Shown piece by piece: positions 33,950-44,900 of a stretch of DNA of 64,000 bases. The notes under the pieces are model-generated. The model did no database searches, was not told the origin of the DNA, and worked only from the letters and a program-made list of their open reading frames with translations. A program made the position numbers and the translations under genes. Position 1 is the first letter of the stretch. Every line of letters starts with the position of its first letter. Origin of the DNA: JAAXKN01 sp036261625 (GTDB lineage Bacteria; Bacteroidota; Ignavibacteria; Ignavibacteriales; SURF-24); NCBI GenBank assembly GCA_036261625.1, contig DATAKL010000057.1:248001-312000 (forward strand), read 5' to 3'.

Positions 33950-34888
33950 ATGCCTTTATCAAGCAGACATCTACTGGGTTTACAGGGTGTTCCAAAGGAA
34001 GATATACAGCTCATTTTAGATACGGCCGTCACTTTCAGGGAAGTGCTCGAGCGTCCCATTAAAAAGGTCCCTACGCTCCAGGGCAAGACTGTTGTAAATC
34101 TTTTCTTTGAAAACTCCACCCGCACGAGAATTTCATTTGAACTGGCGCAGAAACGCCTTTCGGCCGATACGGTCAACTTTTCCACTTCAACAAGCAGTAC
34201 AAAAAAAGGGGAGACCTTTAAGGATACTGTAAAGAACATTGAAGCAATGAAGGTTGACATGATCGTAGTGCGCCATCAGTCTGCCGGAGTGCCCCAGTTT
34301 CTGACCAGGATTTCAGATGCAAATATCATCAATGCCGGCGACGGCGCCCATGAGCACCCGACACAGGCACTTCTCGATATGTATTCAATAAGAGAGAAGT
34401 TCGGACATCTGGAAGGCCTCAGGGTCTGTATCGTTGGCGACATAGCTCACAGCCGTGTTGCACTTTCAAACATTTTCGGCCTTAAGGCCATGGGTGCCGA
34501 GGTCTCACTATGCGGACCTTTGACCATGATACCGAGGGACATCGAAAAGCTTGGCGTAAAGGTGATACATGATATAGACCAGGCAATTAGGGAAAATGAC
34601 GTACTGAACGTTCTTAGAATTCAGCTGGAGCGCCAGGCAGGAGGCCTCTTCCCCAGCTTAAGGGAATACCACAACTATTTCGGTATTACTTCTGAAAGAC
34701 TCGAGAAAAATGGTAAGGAGGATATTGTAATACTCCACCCGGGACCTATCAACCGCGGGGTTGAAATATCCTCGGAGGTTGCAGACGGCCCTTATCAGAT
34801 AATTTTAGATCAGGTAACAAACGGTGTGGCCGTAAGAATGGCCGTGCTCTACTTATTAGGAACATTAAACAAGGCGGATGGAAGATGA
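33950..34888 (+). CDS. pyrB: Aspartate carbamoyltransferase catalytic subunit
   Basis: A 312-residue enzyme that condenses carbamoyl phosphate and aspartate, the committed step of pyrimidine synthesis. The carbamoyl phosphate loop FFENSTRTRISFELA is at about residues 50-64. VRHQSAGVP, NAGDGAHEHPTQALLD and ILHPGPINRGVEI are the other conserved blocks. The chain lacks any regulatory subunit neighbour, which fits the PyrR-regulated type. Its end overlaps pyrC by four bases (ATGA). Upstream are a terminator and a weak SD (AGAGAG). Confidence 0.97.
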   Translation: MPLSSRHLLGLQGVPKEDIQLILDTAVTFREVLERPIKKVPTLQGKTVVNLFFENSTRTRISFELAQKRLSADTVNFSTSTSSTKKGETFKDTVKNIEAMKVDMIVVRHQSAGVPQFLTRISDANIINAGDGAHEHPTQALLDMYSIREKFGHLEGLRVCIVGDIAHSRVALSNIFGLKAMGAEVSLCGPLTMIPRDIEKLGVKVIHDIDQAIRENDVLNVLRIQLERQAGGLFPSLREYHNYFGITSERLEKNGKEDIVILHPGPINRGVEISSEVADGPYQIILDQVTNGVAVRMAVLYLLGTLNKADGR

Positions 34889-36174
34889 AAATAGTATTAA
34901 AAAACGTGAAGCTGCTTAATCCGGAGCAGAAACTCAATCAGTCGGGCGATATGCTCGTCACCGACGGCGTAATTAAAAAAATTGGGTCTCTTACCTCTGA
35001 AGACCTAAAAAATGCCAGAGTATTCGAATTAAATAATAAATATGTGGTCCCGGGACTTTTTGATATGCATGTTCACTTAAGAGAGCCGGGCAGGGAAGAC
35101 GAGGAAACTATTATAACAGGAAGCAGCAGCGCCGCCTCAGGCGGCTTTACAGGGCTTGCATGCATGCCGAACACCAACCCGGCAATAGATTCGGCCGAAC
35201 TGGTGAGCTTCATAAAGGAAAAAGCCAAAAATCATCTTGTCGATGTCTATCCCGTGGGTGCCGTAACAATGGAGCGCAAAGGGGAAGCACTTTCTCCAAT
35301 GGCTGAATTAAATGATGCCGGGGTCGTTGCATTCAGTGACGACGGCGATGCTGTAAAGGATGCAAAAATACTCAGACTTGCTTTCGAGTATGCCTCAATG
35401 TATAACCTCCCTATTATGGAACACTGCGAGGATGAGTCCCTTAAAGGCGGCGCAATGAATGAAGGTGTGACTTCAACATTCTTAGGCCTCCCCCCGATGC
35501 CTTCAATTGCTGAGGACCTGACAGTAATGCGCGACATTATGATGGCTGAATACACGGGAGGCAAAATCCATATCACACACATAAGCACAAAAAACGCAAT
35601 TGAGATGGTGCGCCAGGCAAAGAAAAGGGGCATCAGGATCACTTCCGACGTTACTCCGCACCACTTCTCTTTAACTGAAGAAGCCCTTAAAACATACGAT
35701 ACAAATACAAAGATGAATCCTCCCTTAAGGACAAGAGCTGACGTGGATGCCGTCTTAGAAGGCTTAAAAGACGGCACAATTGACGCAATTGCAAGCGACC
35801 ATGCCCCCCATTCAATTGAGGAAAAGGAAATGGAATTCATCTATGCCCCGAACGGTATTGTGGGCCTCGAGACAGAGCTCGGGCTTGCCTTAAGTGAACT
35901 TGTCAACAAAAAAGTTCTGACACTTGAAGAGCTTATTAAAAAACTGGCAATTAACCCCCGCAGGATACTTAACCTGCCTGTTCCGAAAATTGCTGAAGGG
36001 GAGATCGCAAACCTTACAATTATCGATCCGGAACTCATCTGGACGGTTGACGTTAAAGCATTCCGCTCAAAGTCAAAGAATTCACCCTTCGACAAGCGCC
36101 TTTTAACGGGCAAGGCCCTGGGAGTTATTAATAAGGGCAAAATGTTCTTTGAAGATAAATTCTTTGCAATATAG
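34885..36174 (+). CDS. pyrC: Dihydroorotase (class I)
   Basis: The 429-residue metallo-amidohydrolase closes carbamoyl-aspartate to dihydroorotate. The metal motif FDMHVHLREPGREDEETI is near residue 58, followed by ACMPNTNPAIDS, EHCEDES, HITHISTKNAIEMVRQAKKRGIRITSDVTPHHF and IDAIASDHAPHSIEEKE with the catalytic Asp. It overlaps pyrB by four bases, so translation is coupled. In some Bacteria this form assembles with the aspartate carbamoyltransferase. Confidence 0.96.
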   Translation: MKIVLKNVKLLNPEQKLNQSGDMLVTDGVIKKIGSLTSEDLKNARVFELNNKYVVPGLFDMHVHLREPGREDEETIITGSSSAASGGFTGLACMPNTNPAIDSAELVSFIKEKAKNHLVDVYPVGAVTMERKGEALSPMAELNDAGVVAFSDDGDAVKDAKILRLAFEYASMYNLPIMEHCEDESLKGGAMNEGVTSTFLGLPPMPSIAEDLTVMRDIMMAEYTGGKIHITHISTKNAIEMVRQAKKRGIRITSDVTPHHFSLTEEALKTYDTNTKMNPPLRTRADVDAVLEGLKDGTIDAIASDHAPHSIEEKEMEFIYAPNGIVGLETELGLALSELVNKKVLTLEELIKKLAINPRRILNLPVPKIAEGEIANLTIIDPELIWTVDVKAFRSKSKNSPFDKRLLTGKALGVINKGKMFFEDKFFAI

Positions 36175-36250
36175 TTTATTTATTTTGCGCTTTAGCGGTT
36201 TAGTTCTTAATATGTAGTGTTTATACCCATTAACAACCCGTGGATACTGC

Positions 36251-36982
36251 ATGAAAGAAAGGAACTTGTATTTACTTCCGGCAGCAGTTTTATCTGCTGC
36301 CCTTATTATCTGTGCTGTAATTCTTGCTCTGACCTGGCGCGCAAACAGGAAAGCCGATCAGACAATTACGGTTACAGGTTCGGCAAAAAAAGAAATAACC
36401 AGTGACTTCGGTATCTTAAGAGGGAGCCTCTCTTCAAGGGCTCCTACGGCAGAAGAGGCTTTTAACGAGTTAAACCGCCAGAAGCCCATACTCCTTGAGT
36501 ACCTCCTTTCAAAGGGATTCCCGGAGGATAAGGTTACTTTCTTTACAATCTCATCGTTTCCTGTTTATGAGGTTGGCCCAAACAGGGCACAGACAGGAAA
36601 GATAATCAGCTATAACTACAGCCAGAGGATAGAGGTTACTTCAACCGACGTAAATAAAATTAGAGAGATGTCGCTTGAAATAAGCTCGCTGGTAAAAAAG
36701 GGCGTATCGTTCATGGTGGAGATGCCTGAATACTATTATACCAAGCTTGCCGACCTGAAAATTCAGATACAGGCTGAAGCAGCAAAGGATGCAATTAACC
36801 GTGGACAGAGAATTGCTGAGGCAACGAACAGGCAGCTTGGGGCAATTAAGTCGGCAAGGATGGGAGTTCTCCAGATTACTCCTAAATATTCAAACATGGT
36901 TTCTGATTACGGTGTAAATGATTTGAGCTCAATTGACAAGGAGATAACGGCGGTAATTTCAGCTTCATTTCAGATTGAATAA
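36251..36982 (+). CDS. SIMPL domain (DUF541) membrane-anchored protein
   Basis: A 243-residue protein with one N-terminal membrane anchor (LLPAAVLSAALIICAVILALTW). The SIMPL/DUF541 domain follows: TITVTGSAKKEITSDFGILRGSLSSRAPTAEEAFNELNRQKPILLEYLLSKGF, then SYNYSQRIEVTSTDVNKIREMSLEISSLVKKGVSF and the C-terminal EITAVISASFQIE. The family is periplasmic and its function is poorly known. A bidirectional terminator follows, so it is a single gene or the end of a short unit. Confidence 0.93.
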   Translation: MKERNLYLLPAAVLSAALIICAVILALTWRANRKADQTITVTGSAKKEITSDFGILRGSLSSRAPTAEEAFNELNRQKPILLEYLLSKGFPEDKVTFFTISSFPVYEVGPNRAQTGKIISYNYSQRIEVTSTDVNKIREMSLEISSLVKKGVSFMVEMPEYYYTKLADLKIQIQAEAAKDAINRGQRIAEATNRQLGAIKSARMGVLQITPKYSNMVSDYGVNDLSSIDKEITAVISASFQIE

Positions 36983-36988
36983 GCTACT

Positions 36989-37026
36989 TAAAAAAGGCAT
37001 ACGCTTTTTGAAGCGTATGCCTTTTT
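36989..37026. terminator. Bidirectional intrinsic terminator
   Basis: GGCATACGCTT (36996-37006), loop TTTG and AAGCGTATGCC form an 11-bp stem flanked by an A-run and a T-run. It serves the SIMPL gene and the convergent propeller gene. Confidence 0.92.
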
Positions 37027-37030
37027 AGAA

Positions 37031-39148
37031 CTACTTAAGGAGCGACATCTTTTTAATTTCCGAATATGAGCCTTCCCTCAGTTCATAGAAGTATATTCCG
37101 CTTGGAAGGCCTTTTGCGTTAAATGAAACAGAGTAGCTCCCGGCGGCCTTAAAGCCGTTAACGAGAGTAGCCACTTCACTTCCCAAAATATTATAAACCT
37201 TAAGCGTAACATTGCCCGGGCGTGATAGCGAAAACCTTATTGCTGTTGAAGGGTTAAACGGATTAGGGTAGTTCTGTGAAAGCGAAAAGCTCACAGGCAG
37301 TTCAGTTTTATTTTCCTGTTTAACCTCCGTAACAAGCGAAGGGTCGCCTTTGGCAAGTATTGTACCCCAGTCGCCTCCGATCCATAAAGTTGAGTCGTTC
37401 ATAACATATGAAGAGAAGAGGTCGTAACCGGTTGCAGCAAACTGCTGCGAAAAGGTCTGTCCGCCGTTACTGCTGAAAAGAACCAGTCCCTGATCGCCAA
37501 CAGCCCAGAGTGCCATGTCACTTCTGCTGGAAGCGGCATTAATATTAAGCGCAGTGTTGGTAGTAAGAGGTGTCCAGGTAGTCCCCCCGTTTACAGTTTT
37601 TAATATAGTGCCGTTAGTGCCTGAGGCGTATCCGTTATTTAAGTCGCGGAAGTCGACCGACAAAAGGGCGTAGGAGGAATTTGTGTTCTGGACTGTCCAG
37701 GTCTGCCCGCCGTTCTGTGTACGCATTATGAGTCCATTATCTCCGCAGATCCATCCGTTTTGGGTATCCCTGAATTTAACACCGAACAAGATGCCTGCAG
37801 CCGGAGAGGTCTGGTATGTCCAGTGCAGGCCGCCGTCAGTTGTATGAATGATTTTCCCCTGGTCGCCCACGGCCCAGCCGTTTAGCTGATCGACAAAGCT
37901 TACCGATTCAATTGTTTTGGAATCTGTCTGTGTGTTGATCTGCTGATTCCAGTTTTGCCCGCCGTCTGAAGTATGGAGAAGAATGCCTAAGTCGCCTACC
38001 ACCCAGAGGTTATCCTTGCCTATGGCGGCAGCGCCGTAGAAAGAGTCACCCGTAATTCCACGGGTTATTTCAGTCCAGGTCCGTCCGCCGTCTGAAGTTT
38101 TAAGCATATATCCGTACTGGCCTCCGGCATAGCCGTGCATGTTGTCTCCGAAAGTAACCCAGTTTACGCTGGGGTATTTACCCATGTTGCTGAAGGTCCA
38201 GGCGTTCGTGCCTGTTTTAAGAGCTGTCAGTCCGAACTCGCCAACAGCAACGAGGCAGCCTGAGAAGCCTGAGGCCCCATGAACCGAAGCATATGTATTT
38301 AAGCTTTCACCCGTCCAACTGGCGCCCGAGTTCACTGAATGGAGCATTGTGCCGTTATCGGCCGATATCCAGTATTCAGTAGGGGAGAGGAAAGTGATGT
38401 CATTTAAGCCGATTGTAACGCCTGAGGCAACCGGGCTCCAGCTTGTTCCGCCGTCATGGGTCAGGTAAATGGTGCCTCCGTTTCCCAGTATGAAACCTGT
38501 TGACTGGTTTAGAAACTTTACAGTTGTATTGATAACAGTTGTGCTTTCGCCGATTGATTTCTGGCTCCAGTTGGTGCCGCCGTTGGATGTATAGAGCACG
38601 GTTCCATTTGAGCCCACGGCAAAGCCGGCAGTGCTGTTAATAAAGAATATGCCGTTGATATTTACAGTGGTCGGAACGCCTAAGGTCTGCTGAGTCCAGG
38701 TCTTTCCGCCGTTGGCGGTTGCGAGTATGGTTCCGTTGTCGCCTGCTGTCCAGCCATGGGAGCGGTCGATAAAGAAGATGGAGTTAAGGCCGTTAGGGTT
38801 GATTGGTGTTCCGTTACGGAGGTTCTGCTGGTTCCAGTTATAGCCCCCGTTTGTTGTGGCATATATGGAGCCGTCGTCACCTGCAATAAAGGCTGTTACT
38901 GAATCTACCACTGAGATGCTTCTGAGGTTATCGGTGATGGCTTCAAACTGGATTTCCCAGCTTTTGCCGCCGTCGGGGCTGAACATAATGGTTCCGCTTT
39001 CGCCTACAGCATAGCCGTAGAACTCATTGTAAAATGATACTGCCCAGAGTGTGTTTGCCTGCGGCTTCGGGTTCTGCCAGCGCCAGTCACCGGCATACAG
39101 AGCCAGGTTCAGTAACATTAAAATTATTAAAGTAACTTTTATTTTCAT
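37031..39148 (-). CDS. Type IX-secreted Ycf48-like beta-propeller protein
   Basis: A 705-residue protein with a signal peptide (MKIKVTLIILMLLNLALYA) and roughly a dozen propeller repeats of the form WAVGxxGTILxTxNGGxTWxxQ. This is the Ycf48/photosynthesis-system-II-assembly-factor-like pattern, enough for two seven-bladed propellers. The final 85 residues are a type A type IX sorting domain (SLSQNYPNPFNPSTAIRFSLSRPGNVTLKVYN, ending KKMSLLK). It is the last gene of a minus-strand operon with an outer-membrane-type protein, a GT2 synthase and a deacetylase/hydrolase protein. A surface scaffold or polymer-binding role is possible. Confidence 0.92.
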   Translation of the reverse strand: MKIKVTLIILMLLNLALYAGDWRWQNPKPQANTLWAVSFYNEFYGYAVGESGTIMFSPDGGKSWEIQFEAITDNLRSISVVDSVTAFIAGDDGSIYATTNGGYNWNQQNLRNGTPINPNGLNSIFFIDRSHGWTAGDNGTILATANGGKTWTQQTLGVPTTVNINGIFFINSTAGFAVGSNGTVLYTSNGGTNWSQKSIGESTTVINTTVKFLNQSTGFILGNGGTIYLTHDGGTSWSPVASGVTIGLNDITFLSPTEYWISADNGTMLHSVNSGASWTGESLNTYASVHGASGFSGCLVAVGEFGLTALKTGTNAWTFSNMGKYPSVNWVTFGDNMHGYAGGQYGYMLKTSDGGRTWTEITRGITGDSFYGAAAIGKDNLWVVGDLGILLHTSDGGQNWNQQINTQTDSKTIESVSFVDQLNGWAVGDQGKIIHTTDGGLHWTYQTSPAAGILFGVKFRDTQNGWICGDNGLIMRTQNGGQTWTVQNTNSSYALLSVDFRDLNNGYASGTNGTILKTVNGGTTWTPLTTNTALNINAASSRSDMALWAVGDQGLVLFSSNGGQTFSQQFAATGYDLFSSYVMNDSTLWIGGDWGTILAKGDPSLVTEVKQENKTELPVSFSLSQNYPNPFNPSTAIRFSLSRPGNVTLKVYNILGSEVATLVNGFKAAGSYSVSFNAKGLPSGIYFYELREGSYSEIKKMSLLK

Positions 39149-39152
39149 TTCA

Positions 39153-40496
39153 TTAGAATCCTATTCCTATTGTTCCTGATAATTGATAAGATGAAAAGTC
39201 GTTATAGTCGTCGTTGGACTGGTTTCTTACGATTCCGGTGCCAAGCATTAGGTCGAGGTTAAGTCTTTCAAAAAGAGTAAATCCTTTTGAGACGTAGAGT
39301 TCGAGAGAATTTGTAAGGTCTGAACGTTTTTCATTGTTTATCTGAACACCCTCAAGGTTAAGGGCGGGTGCTTCAAAGTTTTTCTTTTGGAAACTATATT
39401 CAACCGACATCTGCATACTCCATGGCAGAGGCTGGTCTAAAGCGATTTTGGTTTCAACGCCCTGATAGCTGAAGAAGTCGTTGTACAGATCTTCAGAAAG
39501 CATCGACGTATTTGCGTACTGAGCAAGATATCTTGTCAGTGTTTTTGGGTTATACCTGTATAGGAAACTGGTTTTAAGCCGGGTTGCGCCCTGCCAGCTT
39601 TTGTTGAAGAACAATCCTGCTGTATATTGTGTTGTTCCGTTTTCCTGGGGCTCCAGCAGTATCTTCTTATCTGAAGGAACAGATATCTTCGAGCCAAGTT
39701 TTCCTTTTCCCTGGCTCTTCTGATTGAAACTGCGTTTGGTTTCAAACTTTGTTGTATCGTAGACTGATGTGGTATAGTATTTTATTCCGCCCGACAAAGA
39801 AAGACCGTACTGGAAAGACCCGTTATACTTACTGGCTATCTGTATATGGAGCTGATCTGTCAGGTTCGAAAGCTCAGTTATGTAGGCGTAATTTCTAAGT
39901 CCCAGGGAATTTGTAATTCTAAGCTGAAAAGCATCGGCAGGCACTGTCTTGTAATAAACTGTGAGTCCCGATCCGAAATTGTCGAATTCCTTAAAGGCAG
40001 TCTTATCGTGCCTAGCCCCCAGGATGGCGGTAAAGCCGATGTAAGAGGCCGATGAATCCAGAAGAGCGCTTTCGTATGAATCCTCATCCTCCTCCGGTGA
40101 GGTTTCAACATCACCGGAGGAGGAGGTTGAGTCTTCACTGTTTTCAGAGTTACTTTCGGAAACCTCCTTAGCCGGAATCTTCTTTTCTGTAAGTCTTAGG
40201 TTATACCTGGCAAAAAGGTTGTGCTCGTAATAATTCCTGTCGCTTAACTGGTTGAAGAGCGTAAGCCCGCTTACATAGCTGAAGGAGAGGTTAGAGCTTG
40301 TGAACTCCTTCAGGTAATTCATCTCTAGGTACGACTGCCTGAGCTGGTCGGGCTTTTTCTGATAATTATAAAGCGGGTTCTCATTATAGCCAAAACTAGT
40401 ATTGCCGTAGAATGAAAACTGTGCTGAAGCCCTTGAGGAAAAGATGACTAAAAGTGCTGCCAGGAAGAAAAATATCTTACTTTTCTTGCAGTTCAT
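39153..40496 (-). CDS. Outer-membrane-type protein in the GT2 operon, possible export barrel
   Basis: A signal peptide (KIFFFLAALLVIFSSRASAQ) precedes 420 residues of alternating amphipathic strands: SFYGNTSFGYNENPL, NLSFSYVSGLTLFNQ, FQLRITNSLGLRNYAY and LNLDLMLGTGIV, ending GTIGIGF with C-terminal Phe. That pattern is typical of an outer-membrane beta-barrel. An acidic Ser/Glu-rich loop (SESNSENSEDSTSSSGDVETSPEEDEDS) lies near residues 112-140. Its gene overlaps the GT2 synthase gene by 20 bases and is 4 bases before the propeller gene. By analogy with PgaA it could be the exit porin, but no TPR region is present, so this is inference. Confidence 0.7.
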   Translation of the reverse strand: MNCKKSKIFFFLAALLVIFSSRASAQFSFYGNTSFGYNENPLYNYQKKPDQLRQSYLEMNYLKEFTSSNLSFSYVSGLTLFNQLSDRNYYEHNLFARYNLRLTEKKIPAKEVSESNSENSEDSTSSSGDVETSPEEDEDSYESALLDSSASYIGFTAILGARHDKTAFKEFDNFGSGLTVYYKTVPADAFQLRITNSLGLRNYAYITELSNLTDQLHIQIASKYNGSFQYGLSLSGGIKYYTTSVYDTTKFETKRSFNQKSQGKGKLGSKISVPSDKKILLEPQENGTTQYTAGLFFNKSWQGATRLKTSFLYRYNPKTLTRYLAQYANTSMLSEDLYNDFFSYQGVETKIALDQPLPWSMQMSVEYSFQKKNFEAPALNLEGVQINNEKRSDLTNSLELYVSKGFTLFERLNLDLMLGTGIVRNQSNDDYNDFSSYQLSGTIGIGF

Positions 40497-41811
40497 CTGC
40501 TGCGGGCTCCTTTGTTGTTTCTTCTGTCTTCTGCTGCTTTGGTATCTGCGAGGGTTTTACTTCGAATCGCACGGTCTTATCCCAGGTGCGTTTCTCTCTT
40601 TTTATATATTCCGAATAGATAGCCTTAACTACAATGTAGATCCAGAGCTGGCAGTAGCTGAAATAGCTGAGGATGATCAGGAAAACGTTCTTAAAGCTTT
40701 CCTCCTCATCGAAGGAAATTGCAAGCGTAATTTCGAGTATGAAAAGGAAGAAAGCCATTATCCAGACAAACGTGTACGGGCCGGGAAGAGCAATGCTGAC
40801 CAGGTTGAGCGCGCTTATAATAAAAAGAACATCCGAGATCAGTATTGCAGCAAAGAACACGTAATAAAGTGAAAGGTTATATAAAAGATCAAAAGCCAGG
40901 CGCTTATTCTTAAACTTGGGTATCTGCTTGAAAAACTTTGCTATAACGTAGTTATTGCCCCTTACCCATCTCATGCGCTGCTTGATCCATACCTTCCACT
41001 CCTGAGGTTCCTGTTCGTAGGTAATTGAATAGGGGATAAACTTGATTTTGTAGCCTTCCTGGTAGATTCTGATGCTGAGTTCGGAATCTTCCGTAAGTGC
41101 GTCTTCATCCCAGCCGCCCAGCTTATTGATGAGCCAGTTCCACATTACAAAATTAGTCCCGGGAAGAGTTGCTATCCTATGCATCTGCCAGCGCCCGGCC
41201 TGAAGCATCGACTGGAAGCTCAGGGTTTCAATGTTAATAAACCTTGTAAGGAGGTTTGTATTTTTATTGACTGTTCTGAATTTCCCTAATACGGCCCCCA
41301 GTTCCTTGTGCGTCGTCAGCTGGATTACCAGATATTTCAGGGCATTTTCGTCGGGCGTATTGTCTGCGTCATAAATGGCAATCACCTCACCTTTGGCCTG
41401 CTTTATGCCGAGATTCAGTGCGCGGCTTTTTCCCTTTCCCCCTTCTCCCTTGGGAACATCATAAAGCACGACACGGCTGTCTGAAGAAGCATAGTGTTCT
41501 ATGATCTCTTTGGTCCTGTCCTTCGAGCCGTCGTTGATTACAATTATTTCAAGTTTATCTTTGGGATATTTTAGCCTCAGCATTGCTTCAATTGTATGTC
41601 CAATTACCTTATCCTCATTGTGTGCCGGAATAAGAATTGTGCAGGAAGGCAGGTCGTATTCTTTGGAATCGACTTCCTTTTTTTCCTTAAGGGATTTCAT
41701 ATAGTTGAAGTAACCATATACGGTAAGGATAAACTGGTAGCCTATCATAAACCATATGAGTATTACAGCAACGACGAACAAAAAGCTTAAATCTACTTCT
41801 AAGACTGACAT
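40477..41811 (-). CDS. Processive membrane glycosyltransferase family 2 (PgaC/BcsA-like)
   Basis: The start at 41811 follows AAAGGA by six bases; the frame extends to 41901 without support. The 444-residue protein has an N-terminal membrane helix and about three C-terminal helices flanking the GT-A domain. Motifs are TILIPAHNEDKVIGHTIEAMLRLKYPKD with VINDGSKD, DADNTPDE (DxD), WDEDALTEDSELSIRI (catalytic ED) and QRMRWVRGN (Q-x-x-RW), the signature of processive synthases such as PgaC, BcsA and hyaluronan synthase. It polymerises a beta-linked polysaccharide and extrudes it. An acidic, Lys-rich tail follows the last helix. Confidence 0.93.
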   Translation of the reverse strand: MSVLEVDLSFLFVVAVILIWFMIGYQFILTVYGYFNYMKSLKEKKEVDSKEYDLPSCTILIPAHNEDKVIGHTIEAMLRLKYPKDKLEIIVINDGSKDRTKEIIEHYASSDSRVVLYDVPKGEGGKGKSRALNLGIKQAKGEVIAIYDADNTPDENALKYLVIQLTTHKELGAVLGKFRTVNKNTNLLTRFINIETLSFQSMLQAGRWQMHRIATLPGTNFVMWNWLINKLGGWDEDALTEDSELSIRIYQEGYKIKFIPYSITYEQEPQEWKVWIKQRMRWVRGNNYVIAKFFKQIPKFKNKRLAFDLLYNLSLYYVFFAAILISDVLFIISALNLVSIALPGPYTFVWIMAFFLFILEITLAISFDEEESFKNVFLIILSYFSYCQLWIYIVVKAIYSEYIKREKRTWDKTVRFEVKPSQIPKQQKTEETTKEPAADELQEK

Positions 41812-41925
41812 TAGTTTTCCTTTAATTAATAGAACAGCAATAAGTAATACATTATGCAAAAAATGGGGCGGCAGCTGAACTAAAGATATCAGCGCCGCCA
41901 TTTCATATCAGCACCGCCGTTTTGT

Positions 41926-44900
41926 TTAGCGGTATTTTCTTTTATATATCTTCATTGAAAAGTACATAACAACAAGCATCATAATTGCAATTGATCCGAA
42001 GATTGCAATTCCGTTTGAACTCCAGAGGCTGGTCAGGTTGATTCCGTATGAGAATGTATCTCCTGCAACCAGTTCCACCTCATGGTGTCCTGCCGGTAAA
42101 AATATGCTGTAGCAGTCGTTTCCTTTCATAACGCTGAAGCCGTATTCCCGTCCGTCTATCTTTAGGCTGCCCGGTTCGCGGTTCAAGGAAATAACGTTTC
42201 TGGATCCTGACTCATATTCAAATTTTATTTCCTGCATTCCATATGCTACTGAGAGGACGTTGCCAGTAAAGGACATTATCCTGGTCTGAAGCTCATGGGT
42301 TGAGAATGTGTGAGTAATATCCTTGTTAAGCTTCACTACGTGCCGACCTGCCGGTACGAGATATGAGTTCTCCCTTGAAGGGGCAATCGGATTTCCGTCC
42401 AGGAGTATCTCCCTGACCTCCTTTGGAAGGCGGATTATAAAAGAGCAGGGTGAGTTTGTCTCATATCCGTCTCCTGTATAATGGTACTCTACCTGGCTTG
42501 CCAGAGCATAGGGGAAGAAGAACAAATCCTGCGGGTTCACGCTCGACTCGGCATAGATTGTGAGTCTCGGCGCCCCTATGGAAGCCGCCTTTACCAGAAG
42601 GAAGCTTTCCGTGCCGGTCTGTATCTGTGTCGGGAAGGGTGTTGCATGTGACTCGTTGTTCCTGAAGTTAAGAATATTAAGGTCAAGCAGAAGCTTTGTC
42701 GAGTCGCCGATCAGAGTTTTGTATTTCTTTCCTATTTCCACATAACGCATCGGGTCGGTCGACCAGAGGTTCTGAGGATCTTCCACCTGCAGGAGGAAGT
42801 TATATTTTTTCTCAAGAGGAATAATACTGTTCATATCGACGCCGATATAATCCCTTAGTTCCGGGGACCCGTAACTGTCCATTGCAGTTACAATTACCTG
42901 GAAACCTTTCTTGCCTCTGGAAATATTTGTAAAAGCCGAAAGGAGTCTGTTGTAAACTTCGGAAAGCTTACTGATTCTGTATTCTGTTACGGCATTTTTT
43001 ACAGCCGGGTTAGTCTTCCAGTATGAAGCTGAGGCAGGATTAAATATTTTCTTAAGATCCATGCCGTACTTCTGCCTGAACTCCTTTTGAGCCGATGGGT
43101 GCATTGGAGTGTATAGGTTCGGATTGTCGAGCCCCTTTCCGGCTTCAAAATAAAGCTCTGCCAGGTTTACTCCGTCCCAATCATATGAAGAGAGAAAGTT
43201 CGTGAATTCCTGCGTCATTGCCCTCAGGCATTCCGGGTCTGTAAGTGCCACGGGGTAGCGCCATGAGGGGCGGACGTCTTCACCCTTAAAGTTTTTTTCT
43301 CTCCACTCAGGGTGTTCCTGCCAGAACTTGAGGCTTACCTGCGGGGGCTCTAGCCAGGCATAGACAAGTATGCCGTTGGCGTGCGCCAGCTCGATGAGCT
43401 TCTTATAGTTGTAAGTATATTTCGGGTACTTGTGCCAGCCTGCCACATGTATAATTCTTATGCCCTCATGGACCCACTGTTTTACTAAATCCTCAGTGCT
43501 TGTAGTGTGCCTGAAGCCCGGATCGAAGTAAACCTCCATGTTGTCGCGCCTTACCGAAGGTCTTAACCGGAAGTACTTTCTTACGTGTTCCATCAGGAAA
43601 GGGTAGAGACTGTACCCGTGCTGCGAATGCGGATCGAATCTGGAGCTCATGAAAAGAACCCTGCCTTGTCCGAACTGCCTGCCTATTTCTATGGGAGCGC
43701 CTGAGAAGTCATCTGTACTGAAAACCTCGTCTGCTTTGTCCTCAATTTCAAGTTTATTGAGAAGTTCGCCTTCCCTCCAGAATATTTTTTCTTCCGGGAA
43801 ATACTTATCCCTGATCCCGTGAACTTTTATCCTGGTTTGGCTGAATTTAATGCCCAGTTCCTTGGCAACCTCGTTTTTTGTATCTGTAATTAAGTTTCCG
43901 CCCTGTTCAACGTACTCTGTTATAATGTCGTAATCCTTCGGCTCAAGTGAATCCACTGCAGCATAAGGGACAAGAAGGAGGCTGTAGTTTCCGGGGTTTA
44001 TCGCCTCACCGGTAAATATCGTATCCACATTGATATTTACGCTTTTGAAGGCCGAGACAAGCGAGGCCTGGTCGTTGTAGGCCGCACCTTTGGCATAATG
44101 GTTCCAGAGAACAGCCACCTGTGCGCTTTGCCACTTTTCCTCTGTATGGAAAAACTTATTGTAAAGTCTCTTGAAGAAGTTTACCAGCTTTTCAAAAAAT
44201 GAAGGTTCATATTCCTTAAATTCAATCGGTTCGGCTTTGTAGAGTTCACCGGGCTTAAGCTTGATCTCTTTTGTCTGGAGACCAGAGAGCTTCTTATCTG
44301 AAATGGTTTTTTTAATTACCTCGCCTTTTGCATCCAGGTAGGATTCTGTAAGGTACTGGTCGTTAAGTTTAATTGAATATTCCTGCTGCTCGCCGGTAAG
44401 AATAATTCTGTTATTTGTTTTAACCCAGTTATCGTAGTCCTTAAGGTCGATATATGTATAGCCCAGGGCGCGTATGCCGTCAACTAATTCCTTGAGGAGA
44501 CTTACGTCCAGAAACGAATGGAAGAAGCAGGCTGCAAAGCCGTCGCGCACGTTAAGGTTTACCCTGGCACCCTGAATAATATTCTGGACGTACTTCCGGC
44601 TTACGTTAATATCCTTATCGAGTGGAACGTAGCCCAGGTTTTCAGGGAATATCTTCTGTCCGAAGAGATCCTTATTTATAATGTAAGGGAAGTACTGGCT
44701 GTAGTCGGAGTTTTCAATGGCAAGTCTCTGTTCAATAGCTGTGCTGAAGTACTGTCCAATGGTTTTATAAAGAAGAAATGACGCCGTATAGTGAGGTGTT
44801 TCCCAGGCAATAGGGTAGAGGCCATTTTTCATGAACTCCTGAATGCCCAGTTCAATTTTTTTACGTATATCACCTTCGGTCTGATTCTTAATCGGCTTGT